Shown here one piece after another: positions 34,061 through 42,861 of a stretch of 64,000 bases of DNA (position 1 is the stretch's first letter; the number at the start of each line of letters is the position of its first letter). The notes under the pieces were generated by a model. The model was not told the DNA's origin. It worked only from the letters and a program-made list of their open reading frames with translations, and ran no database searches. The stretch is from Streptomyces sp. R28. GTDB taxonomy: Bacteria; Actinomycetota; Actinomycetes; Streptomycetales; Streptomycetaceae. The stretch covers positions 4,019,001-4,083,000 of the forward strand of contig NZ_CP163439.1 of assembly GCF_041052385.1 (NCBI RefSeq), given 5' to 3'. The translations under genes and the position numbers were made by a program.

Positions 34061-34095
34061 GTCTTCTCCTTACGGTCTTCTCCTTACAGTCTTCT
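34061..34095. repeat. 14-bp direct repeats
   Basis: GTCTTCTCCTTAC at 34061-34073 and 34075-34087, followed by a half unit GTCTTCT at 34089. They lie in the 250-base gap between the decayed regulator and the class F sortase gene, in which I see no other gene. Confidence 0.9.
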
Positions 34096-34265
34096 GCGGA
34101 CGACCCCAGCCCCCGGTCGGACGATCCCCACTCTGGTCACGCGAAGCCTCCCGCGTCGGTCGCCGGGTCACTCCCGCAGCCCGTGCGCGCGCGGTCGAGG
34201 ACCAGCCCGGTCGGCGGCTTCGGGGGGAGCGGGCCGTCGACCGGGCCAGGTACGCCCCGGGTCCC

Positions 34266-34931
34266 TCACAGCCCCGTGCCGGTGAGGTACGCCGAGACGA
34301 TCACGTTCGCCGGGTAGCTGCGGGTCGTCCGGTCGAACGTGCCGCCACAGGTGATCAGGCGCAGTTCGGCCCGTCCCAAGCGGTGGGCTCCGTAGGCCTG
34401 CCGGGCGTCGAAGCGGTCGCGGGCGACGACCTGGACGTCGTCCACGGTGAACTCGGCGAGCTTGCCGTCGTCGCGCAGCACCCGCACCGTGGCGCCCGGC
34501 TTCAGCGCGCTGATCCGGTGGAAGACGGCGGGCCGGGTCCGGGTGTCGGCATGCCCCACCATCAGCGCGGCCCCGGCGGCCCCCGGCTTCACCCCGGCCG
34601 CGTACCACCCGACGGCGCCGGCCTGGCCGTAGGGCGGCGGTTCGATCGCGCCCCGCGGGTCGAGGCCCCGGGCGATGACCGGTGCCTGCACTTCGAGGCC
34701 CGGTATGTCGAGGCGCTGTGGGAGCGCGTCCCCCAACGGCCGTGCCGCGGGCGGCAGTTGCACCTCCGGTGGCCGTCCGACCGCCGCGACGTCGCCCGAC
34801 ACCGGTGCGGACATGCCCTGCCCCACGTCGCTGACCTCCCGGCCCCACTGCCACAGCCCGAGCAGCAGCACGACCCAGGCCACACCCATGAGGAGGCGGC
34901 CACCGTAGGCGGGGCGTTCGTGGTCGGCCAC
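34266..34931 (-). CDS. Class F sortase
   Basis: A 221-residue membrane-anchored transpeptidase: one N-terminal membrane segment (about residues 14-28), a short linker, and the sortase domain beginning QRLDIPGLEVQAPV. The catalytic His is in MVGHADTR, Cys195 is in LITCGGTFD and the Arg follows in DRTTRSYPANV. Class F sortases of actinobacteria are thought to attach or process surface proteins; targets are unclear. GTG 34931 lies two bases downstream of the preceding gene's stop, so the two form a unit. Confidence 0.88.
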   Translation of the reverse strand: MADHERPAYGGRLLMGVAWVVLLLGLWQWGREVSDVGQGMSAPVSGDVAAVGRPPEVQLPPAARPLGDALPQRLDIPGLEVQAPVIARGLDPRGAIEPPPYGQAGAVGWYAAGVKPGAAGAALMVGHADTRTRPAVFHRISALKPGATVRVLRDDGKLAEFTVDDVQVVARDRFDARQAYGAHRLGRAELRLITCGGTFDRTTRSYPANVIVSAYLTGTGL

Positions 34932-34933
34932 GG

Positions 34934-35464
34934 TCAGCGGGGGTCGCGTCTGCGGCGGGCGCTGCGCAGCGCCACGGCGGTGGCGGCGACGCCCGCGAGG
35001 ACCAGCCCGGTCACGGTGTGCGCCGTGCCGGGACCGGCCGCGCGGGCGTCCACGACGGCGGCGTGTGCGGTGCCCCCGCCACCTGCCGGGACGGGCGCCA
35101 CGGGAGAGGCGGGAGCCGAGGGCTGCGCCCCTTGCCGTACGACGGTGACGGCGCCCGTGCGGGACGCGGCCCCGCAGGCGACCTTCACGTCGTACGTGCC
35201 CGCCGTGAGCGTGGAACGGACGCGGCTCTCGCCGACGAGGGTGCCGTCCGCTGCGGGGGTCAGGCGGGCGTCGGCGACGAACGCGGCGGAGGCGGGCGTG
35301 GCGGTCTTCTGAGGGCAGCCGCTCATCCGCAGCACGACGTCGCCGCCCGGTCGGGGGGACGCCGGACTGACCGAGACACCCCCGTCCGCCGCGTAGGCCG
35401 CCGGGGTGGCGGCAACCGCACCCAGGGCGGCGATCGCACAGAGAGTGACCCGCAGTGATGCCAT
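34934..35464 (-). CDS. Secreted membrane-anchored Ig-like surface protein
   Basis: A 176-residue exported protein: signal peptide (MASLRVTLCAIAALGAVAAT, cleaved near AAYAADG), a beta-sandwich-like domain with two cysteines (MSGCPQ and VKVACGA) that probably pair, a Pro/Ala/Gly linker, and a C-terminal membrane segment ending in RRRR-type basic residues. It has no LPxTG or LAxTG sorting motif. ATG 35464 follows GGAGG. It is upstream of and coupled to the class F sortase gene, so it is a candidate partner or substrate by context. Confidence 0.8.
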   Translation of the reverse strand: MASLRVTLCAIAALGAVAATPAAYAADGGVSVSPASPRPGGDVVLRMSGCPQKTATPASAAFVADARLTPAADGTLVGESRVRSTLTAGTYDVKVACGAASRTGAVTVVRQGAQPSAPASPVAPVPAGGGGTAHAAVVDARAAGPGTAHTVTGLVLAGVAATAVALRSARRRRDPR

Positions 35465-35592
35465 CGTGAACCTCCAGATATCTGGAGACTCCCCCCGGGG
35501 CACCGGCCCCGCATCCTCAGCAGGGCCGGACTGCTCCGTACGGGTCGTGTTCCGGGCCGGCTGCCACGCGGCGGAGCCGCTGTCTGCCGCAG

Positions 35593-36372
35593 TCAGATCC
35601 GGTCGACGAGGTCCGCGATCGAGTCCACGATCTTGGACGGCCGGTACGGGAAGTTCTCCACCTGCTCGGGCCGGGTCAGTCCGGTGAGCACCAGGAACGT
35701 CTGCATCCCGGCCTCCATGCCGGCCAGCACGTCGGTGTCCATCCGGTCGCCGATCATGGCGCTGGTCTCGGAGTGGGCCCCGATGGCGTTCAGTCCGGTC
35801 CGCATCATCAGCGGGTTCGGTTTGCCCGCGAAGTACGGCCGCTTGCCGGTCGCCTTGGTGATCAGCGCGGCCACCGCACCGGTCGCCGGGAGCGGGCCCT
35901 CGGCGGAGGGGCCGGTCTCGTCGGGGTTGGTGCAGATGAAACGGGCGCCGTTGTTGATGAGCCGCACGGCCTTGGTCATGGCCTCGAAGGAGTAGGTGCG
36001 GGTCTCACCGAGGACGACGTAGTCCGGCTCGTGGTCGGTGAGGATGTAGCCGATGTCGTGCAGCGCGGTGGTCAGGCCCGCCTCGCCGATGACGTACGCC
36101 GAGCCGCCGGGACGCTGGTCGTCGAGGAACTGGGCGGTGGCCAGCGCCGAGGTCCAGATGTTCTCGAGCGGCACTTCCAGGCCCATGCGGTTCAGCCGGG
36201 CGTGCAGGTCGCGCGGGGTGTAGATCGAGTTGTTGGTGAGGACGAGGAAGGGCCTGCCGGACTCACGCAGCTTCTTGATGAAGGCGTCGGCGCCGGGGAT
36301 CGGGACGCCCTCGTGGATGAGTACACCGTCCATGTCGGTGAGCCATGACTCGATGGGCTTGCGGTCTGGCAT
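35593..36372 (-). CDS. HAD-IIA family sugar-phosphatase
   Basis: A 259-residue NagD-type HAD phosphatase. Motif I is TDMDGVL (first Asp is the nucleophile), motif II is LVLTNNS, motif III includes KPNPLMM, and motif IV is GDRMDTDVLAG. The large C2 cap (LGEVP to TGPSAEG) marks class IIA, which acts on sugar or nucleoside monophosphates. ATG 36372; the frame is open far upstream but no motif lies there. It has its own promoter, as the next gene upstream ends 152 bases away. Confidence 0.9.
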   Translation of the reverse strand: MPDRKPIESWLTDMDGVLIHEGVPIPGADAFIKKLRESGRPFLVLTNNSIYTPRDLHARLNRMGLEVPLENIWTSALATAQFLDDQRPGGSAYVIGEAGLTTALHDIGYILTDHEPDYVVLGETRTYSFEAMTKAVRLINNGARFICTNPDETGPSAEGPLPATGAVAALITKATGKRPYFAGKPNPLMMRTGLNAIGAHSETSAMIGDRMDTDVLAGMEAGMQTFLVLTGLTRPEQVENFPYRPSKIVDSIADLVDRI

Positions 36373-36524
36373 GTTCGCGATCTCCTGCCGTGCGTGCTGC
36401 GTGAGCCCCACCCTAAGCACAGGCCCGATCTTCAGGGAACGGTCAGCTTCCAGCGGCTTCCTTCCATTCATCGACGTACGTGGTGAGGTTCTCGCCGATG
36501 TCGTCCCCGACGGGGAGGGCCGGC

Positions 36525-37412
36525 TCAGCGACGCCTGCGGGCGACCAGCAGCGCGGCGCCGGCCAGGAGCATGGCCACGGTGGCGGTGAGGGTGGCGCCG
36601 TGGGGTGTGGTGAGGCCGGTGCGGGCGAGTTCGTCGGCGAGGCTGAGCTGGTTGCGGGCGCTGCCCGTGCCGGGGGTCGCCGAGGGGGCCGGGGAGGTGG
36701 AGGCGGCGGGGGCGGCCGAGGCGTGCCGGCCTGCCGGGGCGGTCGGGTCGGCCGCAGCGGACGGGTCGGCCGCAGCGGACGGGTCGGCCGCAGCGGACGG
36801 GTCGGCTTCGATGGTGAAGCGGTAGTCGTTGGACTGGCCGACCCAGTCGCCGTCGCGGTCGTGGCGCTGCACGACGGCCGCGTTGGCGGTGATCTCGTTC
36901 GGTGCGGCGTCCGAGGTGATGGCGAGCCGGACCTTCACGGTGACGGTCTTGCCGGGACCGACGGTGAAACCGGGGAAGCCGCCGAAGGCGCCGACGAGTT
37001 CGTCCTCGTCGGTGGTCTCGAAGCGGACGGTGTGGGGGCGGGCGGCATCGGGGGCGACGCCGGTCCGGCCGCCGTCCGAGCTGCCGCCCTGGTTCCCCTT
37101 CGGGATGTCGTAGAACTCCAGGCGGGGCTGGGACGGCTTCAGGGTCCGCTTGCCGTCGACGAGGACGACGACGGGGTGGATGCCGGTGCAGGTGCGGCCG
37201 GTCGTGTTGGTGAGGTCCAGGTACCAGGTGCCGAAGCCGCCACCGGCCGCGTAGGAGGCGGGTCCGCCGTGGAGGCGGGTGGTGAGGGGGAAGGCCCCGT
37301 CGTCGGTGGCGCAGCTGGGAAGCGCGGCGAGCGGTTCCGCGCGCACCGGGGGCGCTGCGGCGAGGAGGGCGGCTGCTGCGAGGCAGAGGGAGGCGGGTGA
37401 GTGCAGTCGCAT
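36525..37412 (-). CDS. Candidate LAxTG-type sortase substrate (surface protein)
   Basis: A 295-residue secreted protein. Signal peptide (LCLAAAALLAAAPPVRA), an Ig-like domain with the conserved phrase GFGTWYLDLTNTTGRTC, a linker with three tandem DPSAAA units (about residues 202-222), then the motif LARTG (about residue 262), a hydrophobic span and the terminal ARRRR. LAxTG followed by a span and a basic tail is the class E sortase signal used by Streptomyces chaplins. A class E sortase gene lies 5.5 kb away. This suggests covalent linkage to peptidoglycan. Confidence 0.8.
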   Translation of the reverse strand: MRLHSPASLCLAAAALLAAAPPVRAEPLAALPSCATDDGAFPLTTRLHGGPASYAAGGGFGTWYLDLTNTTGRTCTGIHPVVVLVDGKRTLKPSQPRLEFYDIPKGNQGGSSDGGRTGVAPDAARPHTVRFETTDEDELVGAFGGFPGFTVGPGKTVTVKVRLAITSDAAPNEITANAAVVQRHDRDGDWVGQSNDYRFTIEADPSAAADPSAAADPSAAADPTAPAGRHASAAPAASTSPAPSATPGTGSARNQLSLADELARTGLTTPHGATLTATVAMLLAGAALLVARRRR

Positions 37413-37499
37413 GAACACATGACCATGCCGGGTGGGGGCGGCTTCCGGGCGGTGCCATTCCGTACGGCCCCGCAAGTCCCCTCGATCAGCGCACGGCCA

Positions 37500-37558
37500 T
37501 CAGCCCACCGGGATCAACGCATGGGGGTCAGCCCACCGGGATCAGCCCACCGGGATCA
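37500..37558. repeat. 17-bp repeats in a spacer
   Basis: TCAGCCCACCGGGATCA occurs at 37500-37516, 37528-37544 and 37542-37558 (the last two overlap), with the related GGGATCAACGCA twice. They lie in the spacer between the surface-protein start and the ROK gene's end, where I see no gene. Confidence 0.85.
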
Positions 37559-37589
37559 ACGCACATCGAGCAGCGCCGGCGCACCGCCC

Positions 37590-38858
37590 TCACCCCTCCG
37601 CCCGCCCGAACAACGGCGCCAGCAGCAGCTGAGCCGCCCCCTCGGCGACCCCCCGCCCCCCGCTGGAGGCGACCCGCACCGGCACCGCGTCTCCGCCCGC
37701 GCGCCGGGCGCGTTCGTCGAGGACGGCGGCGACCCCGCGTACGAAGGTGTCGGGCGCGGCGGCGACCGTGCGGCCGCCCAACAGGACCACGTCGACGTCG
37801 AGCAGCGCGACCAGGTTGCCGGCCGCGGTGCCGAGCACGCGGGCCGCCTCCGCCATGTCGCCGCGCGCCACGGCGGCCAGGCACAGCGCCTCGACGCAGC
37901 CACGGTTGCCGCACCCGCAGGGCGGCCCATCCAGCTGGACGACCTGGTGCCCGAACTCCCCGGCTCCCGTACGGGTGCCCCGGTGCACCGCTCCCCCGAT
38001 CACGAGCCCGCCGCCGAGCCCCGCACCGAAGTGGAGATAGGCGAAGGACGCGAAGGCCCCGGCCTCTCCCCCGACCGCGAGCCCGAGGGCGGCGGCGTTG
38101 GTGTCCTTGTCGACGACGACCGGGAGGGAGAGGCGCCGCGCGAGCACGTCCCGCAGCGGGAAGCCGTTCCACTCGGGGAACCCGGTGACCCGGTGCAGCA
38201 CACCGCGCCGATGGTCGAGCGGCCCGGGCAGCGCCACGCCGACACCGAGCACGGCACCCGGCCGCCGTCCAGCCCCGGCTGCCCCGGCTGCCCCGGGCGC
38301 CAACTCCCCCAACTCCCCCAGCTCCCCCACCTCACGCACCGCCCGCTCAACGACCGTCGCCGCACCGGCTCCCAGGTCCAGCGGGGTCCTGCGCTGCGCG
38401 ACCACGGCTCCCGTCAGGTCACAGAGCACGGCCGTCAGCTCGTCCCGGTCCAGATGCACCCCCACCGCATGCCCGGCCTCCGGCACCAGCCGCAGCACCG
38501 TACGCGGCTTGCCCCCCGTCGACGCCCGGCGCCCCGCCTCCGCCGCGAGCCCCTCCTCGCGCAGCCGGGCGGTGATCTTGCTGACCGCCTGCGGGGTGAG
38601 GCCGGTGCGCTCGGCGAGTTCGAGCCGGCTGATGCCCTCGGAGCCGGCCGTGCGCAGCAGGTCGAGCACGAGCGCGGTGTTGTGACTGCGCAGGGCGCCC
38701 AGCCTCATCGAATTGCGGCTGGGCCGCGCGGCGGAGCCGACCCTGACGTCAGCCGTGCTGCCGACCCTGCCGTCAGCCGTGCTGTCGGCCGTGCCGCCCA
38801 TCGTGGTGCCCGCCGCCCGGCCGTCGGCGCCGTCCTTCGTCCTGTTCACGCCGCCCAT
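37590..38858 (-). CDS. ROK-family transcriptional repressor
   Basis: A 422-residue ROK protein with an N-terminal winged helix (LRSHNTALVLDLLRTAG, ISRLELAERTGLTPQAVSKI) and a sugar-kinase-like domain with FGAGLGGGLVIGG, EFGHQV and the zinc motif CGCGNRGCVEAL. Such repressors sense sugars. The first 50 residues before MRLGALRSHN are low-complexity (GSTADVRVGS-type); a start at ATG 38708 is possible. It diverges from the Gfo/Idh/MocA oxidoreductase across 48 bases that hold a strong palindrome, so it very probably represses that gene and itself. Confidence 0.88.
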   Translation of the reverse strand: MGGVNRTKDGADGRAAGTTMGGTADSTADGRVGSTADVRVGSAARPSRNSMRLGALRSHNTALVLDLLRTAGSEGISRLELAERTGLTPQAVSKITARLREEGLAAEAGRRASTGGKPRTVLRLVPEAGHAVGVHLDRDELTAVLCDLTGAVVAQRRTPLDLGAGAATVVERAVREVGELGELGELAPGAAGAAGAGRRPGAVLGVGVALPGPLDHRRGVLHRVTGFPEWNGFPLRDVLARRLSLPVVVDKDTNAAALGLAVGGEAGAFASFAYLHFGAGLGGGLVIGGAVHRGTRTGAGEFGHQVVQLDGPPCGCGNRGCVEALCLAAVARGDMAEAARVLGTAAGNLVALLDVDVVLLGGRTVAAAPDTFVRGVAAVLDERARRAGGDAVPVRVASSGGRGVAEGAAQLLLAPLFGRAEG

Positions 38859-38873
38859 TGTCCCTGGCGCTTG

Positions 38874-38900
38874 CACTTTGGCAACAGCGTTGCGAAAGTG
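38874..38900. promoter_or_regulatory. Probable ROK operator
   Basis: A 27-base palindrome in the divergent spacer: left arm CACTTTGGCAAC (38874-38885), centre AGC, right arm GTTGCGAAAGTG (38889-38900). The arms match at 11 of 12 positions. It ends six bases before the oxidoreductase start and lies 15 bases before the repressor start, an ideal position for a repressor of both genes. Confidence 0.75.
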
Positions 38901-38906
38901 GGCGTC

Positions 38907-39980
38907 ATGAGTGCTACTCCCCTCCGCGTCGGCCTGGTCGGCTACGGCCTCGCCGGCTCCGTCTTCCACGCCCCGCTGATCGCCACCACCGAGGGGCTCG
39001 CCCTGGACACGGTGGTCACGTCGAACCCCGAGCGGCAGAAGCAGGCCCGCACCGAGCACCCGGACGTCCGGGTCGTCGCCACCCCCGACGGGCTGCTCGC
39101 CCGCGCCGACGACCTCGACCTGGTGGTCATCGCGTCCCCGAACAAGACGCACGTCCCGCTCGCGACCGCCGCCCTGAAGGCGGGCCTCCCGGTCGTCGTG
39201 GACAAGCCGATCGCCGGCACGGCGGCCGAGGCACGCGAGCTGGCGGCGCTGGCCGAGGAGCGCGGCCTGCTCCTGTCCGTCTTCCAGAACCGCCGCTGGG
39301 ACAACGACTTCCTGACCCTGCGTCGGCTCCTGGCCGAGGGTGAGCTGGGCGACGTATGGCGCTTCGAGTCCCGCTTCGAGCGCTGGCGGCCGCAGCCCAA
39401 GGGCGGTTGGCGGGAGTCCGGCGATCCGGCAGAGATCGGAGGTCTGCTGTACGACCTCGGCAGCCATGTCGTCGACCAGGCGCTGGTCCTGTTCGGCCCG
39501 GTCACGCAGGTGTACGCCGAGTCGGTCGTCCGCCGCCCCGGCGCCGAGGCGGACGACGACACGTTCATCGCCCTCACGCACACGAACGGCGTCCGCTCCC
39601 ACCTGTACGCCTCCGCGACGGCCGCCCAGCTCGGCCCCCGCTTCCGGGTACTGGGCTCGAAGGCGGGCTATGTGAAGTACGGCCTGGACCCGCAGGAGGC
39701 GGCACTGCGGGAGGGGCAGCGCCCGGACACCGCTGCCGAGTGGGGTACGGAACCCGAGTCGATGTGGGGCCGAGTGGGCTCCGGCGCTTCGCCCCTGACG
39801 GGCGGCGGCCGCGTCGAACCCACCCTGCCCGGCGACTACCCGGCCTACTATGCGGCCGTGGCAAAGGCTCTGCTGGACGGCGGACCCAACCCGGTGACGG
39901 CGCTGGAGGCGGCATCCGCCCTCGGCGTACTGGAGGCGGCGCGTCGTTCGGCCCGTGACGGAGTGGCGGTGAAGCTGTGA
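38907..39980 (+). CDS. Gfo/Idh/MocA family oxidoreductase
   Basis: A 357-residue NAD(P)-dependent sugar-type oxidoreductase. Rossmann motif GLVGYGLAGSVFHAPLI, the EKP-equivalent VVVDKPIAGT with catalytic Lys, and the family C-terminal sheet starting LLYDLGSHVVDQAL. It probably oxidises or reduces a sugar or cyclitol. The ribosome site is weak and overlaps the operator. The stop overlaps the next start (GTGA), so it is translated together with the HbpS-like gene. Confidence 0.9.
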   Translation: MSATPLRVGLVGYGLAGSVFHAPLIATTEGLALDTVVTSNPERQKQARTEHPDVRVVATPDGLLARADDLDLVVIASPNKTHVPLATAALKAGLPVVVDKPIAGTAAEARELAALAEERGLLLSVFQNRRWDNDFLTLRRLLAEGELGDVWRFESRFERWRPQPKGGWRESGDPAEIGGLLYDLGSHVVDQALVLFGPVTQVYAESVVRRPGAEADDDTFIALTHTNGVRSHLYASATAAQLGPRFRVLGSKAGYVKYGLDPQEAALREGQRPDTAAEWGTEPESMWGRVGSGASPLTGGGRVEPTLPGDYPAYYAAVAKALLDGGPNPVTALEAASALGVLEAARRSARDGVAVKL

Positions 39981-40504
39981 CGCACAAGCAGTCGCACCAG
40001 ACGCACAACCCTGAACTCACCCCGAGGTTCCACCCGGAAATCACCCCGCCCCTGGAGGAGCTGGAGGCCCAGGAACGCCGTCTGGTCTTCCCTCGGTTCA
40101 CCTACGACGACGCCTGGGCCCTCGGCTCCCTCCTGGTCGAGATGGCCCGCGAGCGCCAGGCCCCGGTCGCCATCGACATCCACCGCGCGGGCCAGCAGCT
40201 CTTCCACGCGGCCCTGCCCGGCTCCACTCCCGACAACGACGCCTGGATCGCCCGCAAACGCCGGGTGGTGGAGCGCTACGGCGCCTCGTCGTACGTCGTC
40301 GGCGCCCGCTTCCGGGCCAAGGGCACGACGTTCGAGGACTCGTCCCGCCTGGACCCGGACACCTACGCGGCCCATGGGGGCTCGTTCCCGGTCAACGTCG
40401 AGGATGTCGGGGTCATCGGGTCGGTGACGGTGAGCGGGTTGCCGCAGCTGGACGACCACAGGTTCGTGGTGGAGGCGCTGGAGGCCTTCTTGAGTAAGCA
40501 GTAG
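39977..40504 (+). CDS. GlcG/HbpS-like heme-degrading domain protein (UPF0303 type)
   Basis: A 175-residue soluble protein of the family annotated as heme-degrading-domain or UPF0303 (VFPRFTYDDAWALGSLLVE, PVAIDIHRAGQQLFHAAL, NDAWIARKRRVVERYG, FPVNVEDVGVIGSVTVSGLPQLDDH). Members include HbpS-like heme binders, but most of this branch is uncharacterised. GTG 39977 overlaps the oxidoreductase stop by four bases, so the two are co-translated and under the ROK repressor's probable control. Confidence 0.8.
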   Translation: MTHKQSHQTHNPELTPRFHPEITPPLEELEAQERRLVFPRFTYDDAWALGSLLVEMARERQAPVAIDIHRAGQQLFHAALPGSTPDNDAWIARKRRVVERYGASSYVVGARFRAKGTTFEDSSRLDPDTYAAHGGSFPVNVEDVGVIGSVTVSGLPQLDDHRFVVEALEAFLSKQ

Positions 40505-40538
40505 GCGAAACGCCCTGTTTTCAGGCTTTCAGGGGCGC

Positions 40539-40596
40539 GGGGAACTGCGCGAGCAACCACGAACCATCCGCGGCTGACGAACAACCGCAGTTCCCC
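40539..40596. repeat. Streptomyces interspersed hairpin repeat
   Basis: Arms GGGGAACTGCG (40539-40549) and CGCAGTTCCCC (40586-40596) separated by 36 bases containing GCAACCACGAACC and CTGACGAACAACC. This is an element type common between Streptomyces genes; here it lies between convergent genes and probably helps end transcription. Confidence 0.75.
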
Positions 40597-40615
40597 GGCT
40601 CTCCCAGCGGAGCGC

Positions 40616-41473
40616 CTACGCGTCCTTGAACTCCTGCCGCTGCCGACCGAGCCCCTCGATCTCCAGCTCGACCACGTCCCCGGCCCGCAGGAACGGCTTC
40701 GGCTCGGGCTCCCCCATGGCCACTCCCGCCGGCGTACCCGTGTTGATGACGTCACCGGGATACAGCGTCATGAACTGGCTGACGTACCGCACGACTTCCG
40801 CCACCGGGAAGATCTGCTCGGCCGTGGTCCCGTCCTGCTTCAGCTCGCCGTTGACCCACAGCTTCAGCGAGAGGTTCTGCGGATCCGGCACCTCGTCCGA
40901 GGTCACCAGCCACGGCCCGAGCGGGTTGAACGTCTCGCAGTTCTTCCCCTTGTCCCAGGTCCCGCCCCGCTCGATCTGGAACTCCCGCTCGGACACGTCG
41001 TGCGCCACCGCGTACCCGGCGACATGCGCGAGCGCCTCCTCGGCCGACTCCAGATACCGGGCCGTACGCCCGATGACGACCGCGAGCTCGACCTCCCAGT
41101 CGGTCTTCACCGACCGCCTCGGCACGAGCACCGTGTCATGGGGGCCTACGACGGTGTCCGCGGCCTTGAAGAAGATGACCGGCTCGGCGGGCGGCTCGGC
41201 GCCGGTCTCGCGGGCGTGGTCGTGGTAGTTCAGCCCGATGCACACGATCTTGCCGATCCGTGCCACCGGGGGCCCGACCCGCAGCCCGGTCGCGTCCAGC
41301 GCGGGCAGCTCGCCGGCGTCCGCGGCGGCGCGGATCCGGCCGAGCGCGGCGTCGTCGGCGAGCAGCGGTCCGTCGATGTCCGGCACGACGCCCGACAGGT
41401 CCCGCAGGGTCCCCTCGGCGTCGAGCAGAGCGGGACGCTCCGCTCCGGCCGTACCGACTCGCAGCAGCTTCAT
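40616..41473 (-). CDS. Fumarylacetoacetate hydrolase family protein
   Basis: A 285-residue FAH-superfamily enzyme. Core motifs GKIVCIGLNYHDHARETG, the metal site WEVELAVVIGR and the late INTGTPAGVAMG are present, as in 2-keto-3-deoxy acid or ureidoglycolate lyase-type members that cleave C-C bonds in aromatic or sugar-acid catabolism. ATG 41473 begins MKLLRVG. The substrate is unknown. It is convergent with the HbpS-like gene; the ROK-controlled sugar oxidoreductase nearby could be linked but the strand differs. Confidence 0.9.
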   Translation of the reverse strand: MKLLRVGTAGAERPALLDAEGTLRDLSGVVPDIDGPLLADDAALGRIRAAADAGELPALDATGLRVGPPVARIGKIVCIGLNYHDHARETGAEPPAEPVIFFKAADTVVGPHDTVLVPRRSVKTDWEVELAVVIGRTARYLESAEEALAHVAGYAVAHDVSEREFQIERGGTWDKGKNCETFNPLGPWLVTSDEVPDPQNLSLKLWVNGELKQDGTTAEQIFPVAEVVRYVSQFMTLYPGDVINTGTPAGVAMGEPEPKPFLRAGDVVELEIEGLGRQRQEFKDA

Positions 41474-41630
41474 GATCACAATCTCCCTCGATCGCGGGCG
41501 CCCGCCGATGGGTGCAGCCATCGGAGGACTGGTCGATCGTCCAAGGTCTACGGCCATCCCGCAATACCCGGTTCACGTACTGGACCGTAGGCCCGCAGTA
41601 CCCGCAGTACCCGCGGGCCAGTGAATCGGC

Positions 41631-42344
41631 TCAGCGATAGAGCGCGGCCCGCTCCACCGCGCTCCACGTCGTGCTGGTCACCACGTACAGCGCGGCCGCC
41701 AGCGGCACCACGGCCACGGTGAAGAGCGTGAAGAAGGACATGAACGGCATCACCTTGCTCACGGCCCCCATCCCCGGCACCGGCTCACCGCCGGCCACCG
41801 GCACCGCCGGATTCGCGGCCATCATCCGCTTGGTACGGCGGTAGTTGAACACGGCGACGCAGGCGACGACCACGAACAACCCGAGATACACGAGCCCCGC
41901 GCCCCCGAACACCCCGCCATCGCCGAGCGCGTCCTTCCAGTGGTCACCGAGGGGCGCGGCGAACAGCTGGTGCGTGAGCAGTTCGTTCACCTGCCCGCCG
42001 ATCGTCGTGTTCGAGAACAGGTGGTAGAGCAGGAAGAACGCGGGCAGCTGGAACAGGCTCGGCAGGCACCCGGACAGCGGGGACACCTTCTCCTCGGCGT
42101 GCAGTGCGAGGACGGCCTCCTGCAGTTTCTCGGGGTTCTTCGCGTGCTTCTTCCGCAGCTCGGCGATCTTCGGCTGCAGTTCGGTCCGCGCCTTCTGCCC
42201 ACGCGCCGCCGCGCGGGACAAGGGGTGGACGAGGAGTCGTACGAACGCGGTGAACAGGACGATCGCCGCGGCGGCCGCGGACCCGCCGAACAGGGGTTGG
42301 AGCAGGTCGGCGAGGTGCTGAACAAGGTCGGCGAAAACGGACAT
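41631..42344 (-). CDS. yidC: YidC/Oxa1-family membrane protein insertase
   Basis: A 237-residue five-span insertase lacking a large extracellular loop. Recognised by FVRLLVHPLSRAAARGQKAR (with the groove arginine), the cytoplasmic hairpin LQPKIAELRKKHAKNPEKLQEAVLAL, and SPLSGCLPSLFQLPAFFLLYHLF. It is shorter than the main Streptomyces YidC next to the replication origin, so it is probably an accessory paralogue. It shares strand and neighbourhood with a DUF6412 gene 115 bases upstream. Confidence 0.88.
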   Translation of the reverse strand: MSVFADLVQHLADLLQPLFGGSAAAAAIVLFTAFVRLLVHPLSRAAARGQKARTELQPKIAELRKKHAKNPEKLQEAVLALHAEEKVSPLSGCLPSLFQLPAFFLLYHLFSNTTIGGQVNELLTHQLFAAPLGDHWKDALGDGGVFGGAGLVYLGLFVVVACVAVFNYRRTKRMMAANPAVPVAGGEPVPGMGAVSKVMPFMSFFTLFTVAVVPLAAALYVVTSTTWSAVERAALYR

Positions 42345-42459
42345 GTGTGAGCCCTCCGAGGGTCTCGTCGTGCCGGAGTGATGAGCGAGATGCCGGGATT
42401 CGGCATGGCGGCATGACGACCCGCGCGGGGGTCACCTACATCTGTGCGTGCGTGGTGCC

Positions 42460-42771
42460 CTACGCGACGGTCGCCGGGAGGGCGTGCCCGGGTGCCCTGG
42501 GCCGTGGCCGGCCCGAGGCGTCGGGGTCGCGTTGCGGCAGGAAGGCCGTACGGCGGGCCCGGTCGCGGATGGCCGTACGCACCCGGGTGGGCGGCACGGC
42601 GGGCGCGGCGCGTGAGGCGAGCAGGGAGCAGACGGCGAACGCGGAACCGGCGGCGGCGGTCGCGGCGAGCGCGACGGTCGCGGAGAGGCTGCCGGTGTCG
42701 AGCAGCGCGATCTCGAGGAGGAGGAGCAGCAGCACGGCGGCGGGACGCAGATCCGCCCACTTCCGCGTCAT
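42460..42771 (-). CDS. DUF6412-like small membrane protein
   Basis: A 103-residue protein with two hydrophobic segments (about residues 9-27 and 30-53) and a basic, proline-rich C-terminal tail. I recall such proteins next to YidC paralogues in Streptomyces under the label DUF6412; the function is unknown. ATG 42771 has a strong GGGGAGGGG ribosome site. It may be co-transcribed with the YidC-like gene. Confidence 0.65.
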   Translation of the reverse strand: MTRKWADLRPAAVLLLLLLEIALLDTGSLSATVALAATAAAGSAFAVCSLLASRAAPAVPPTRVRTAIRDRARRTAFLPQRDPDASGRPRPRAPGHALPATVA

Positions 42772-42861
42772 CGGTGCCCCTCCCCTCGTACGGCTCGCTT
42801 CGTAGACCGGGCATTGCGCCGGGCTTTGCGCCGGGCTTTCCGCACGGCGCTCGTCCTGATG

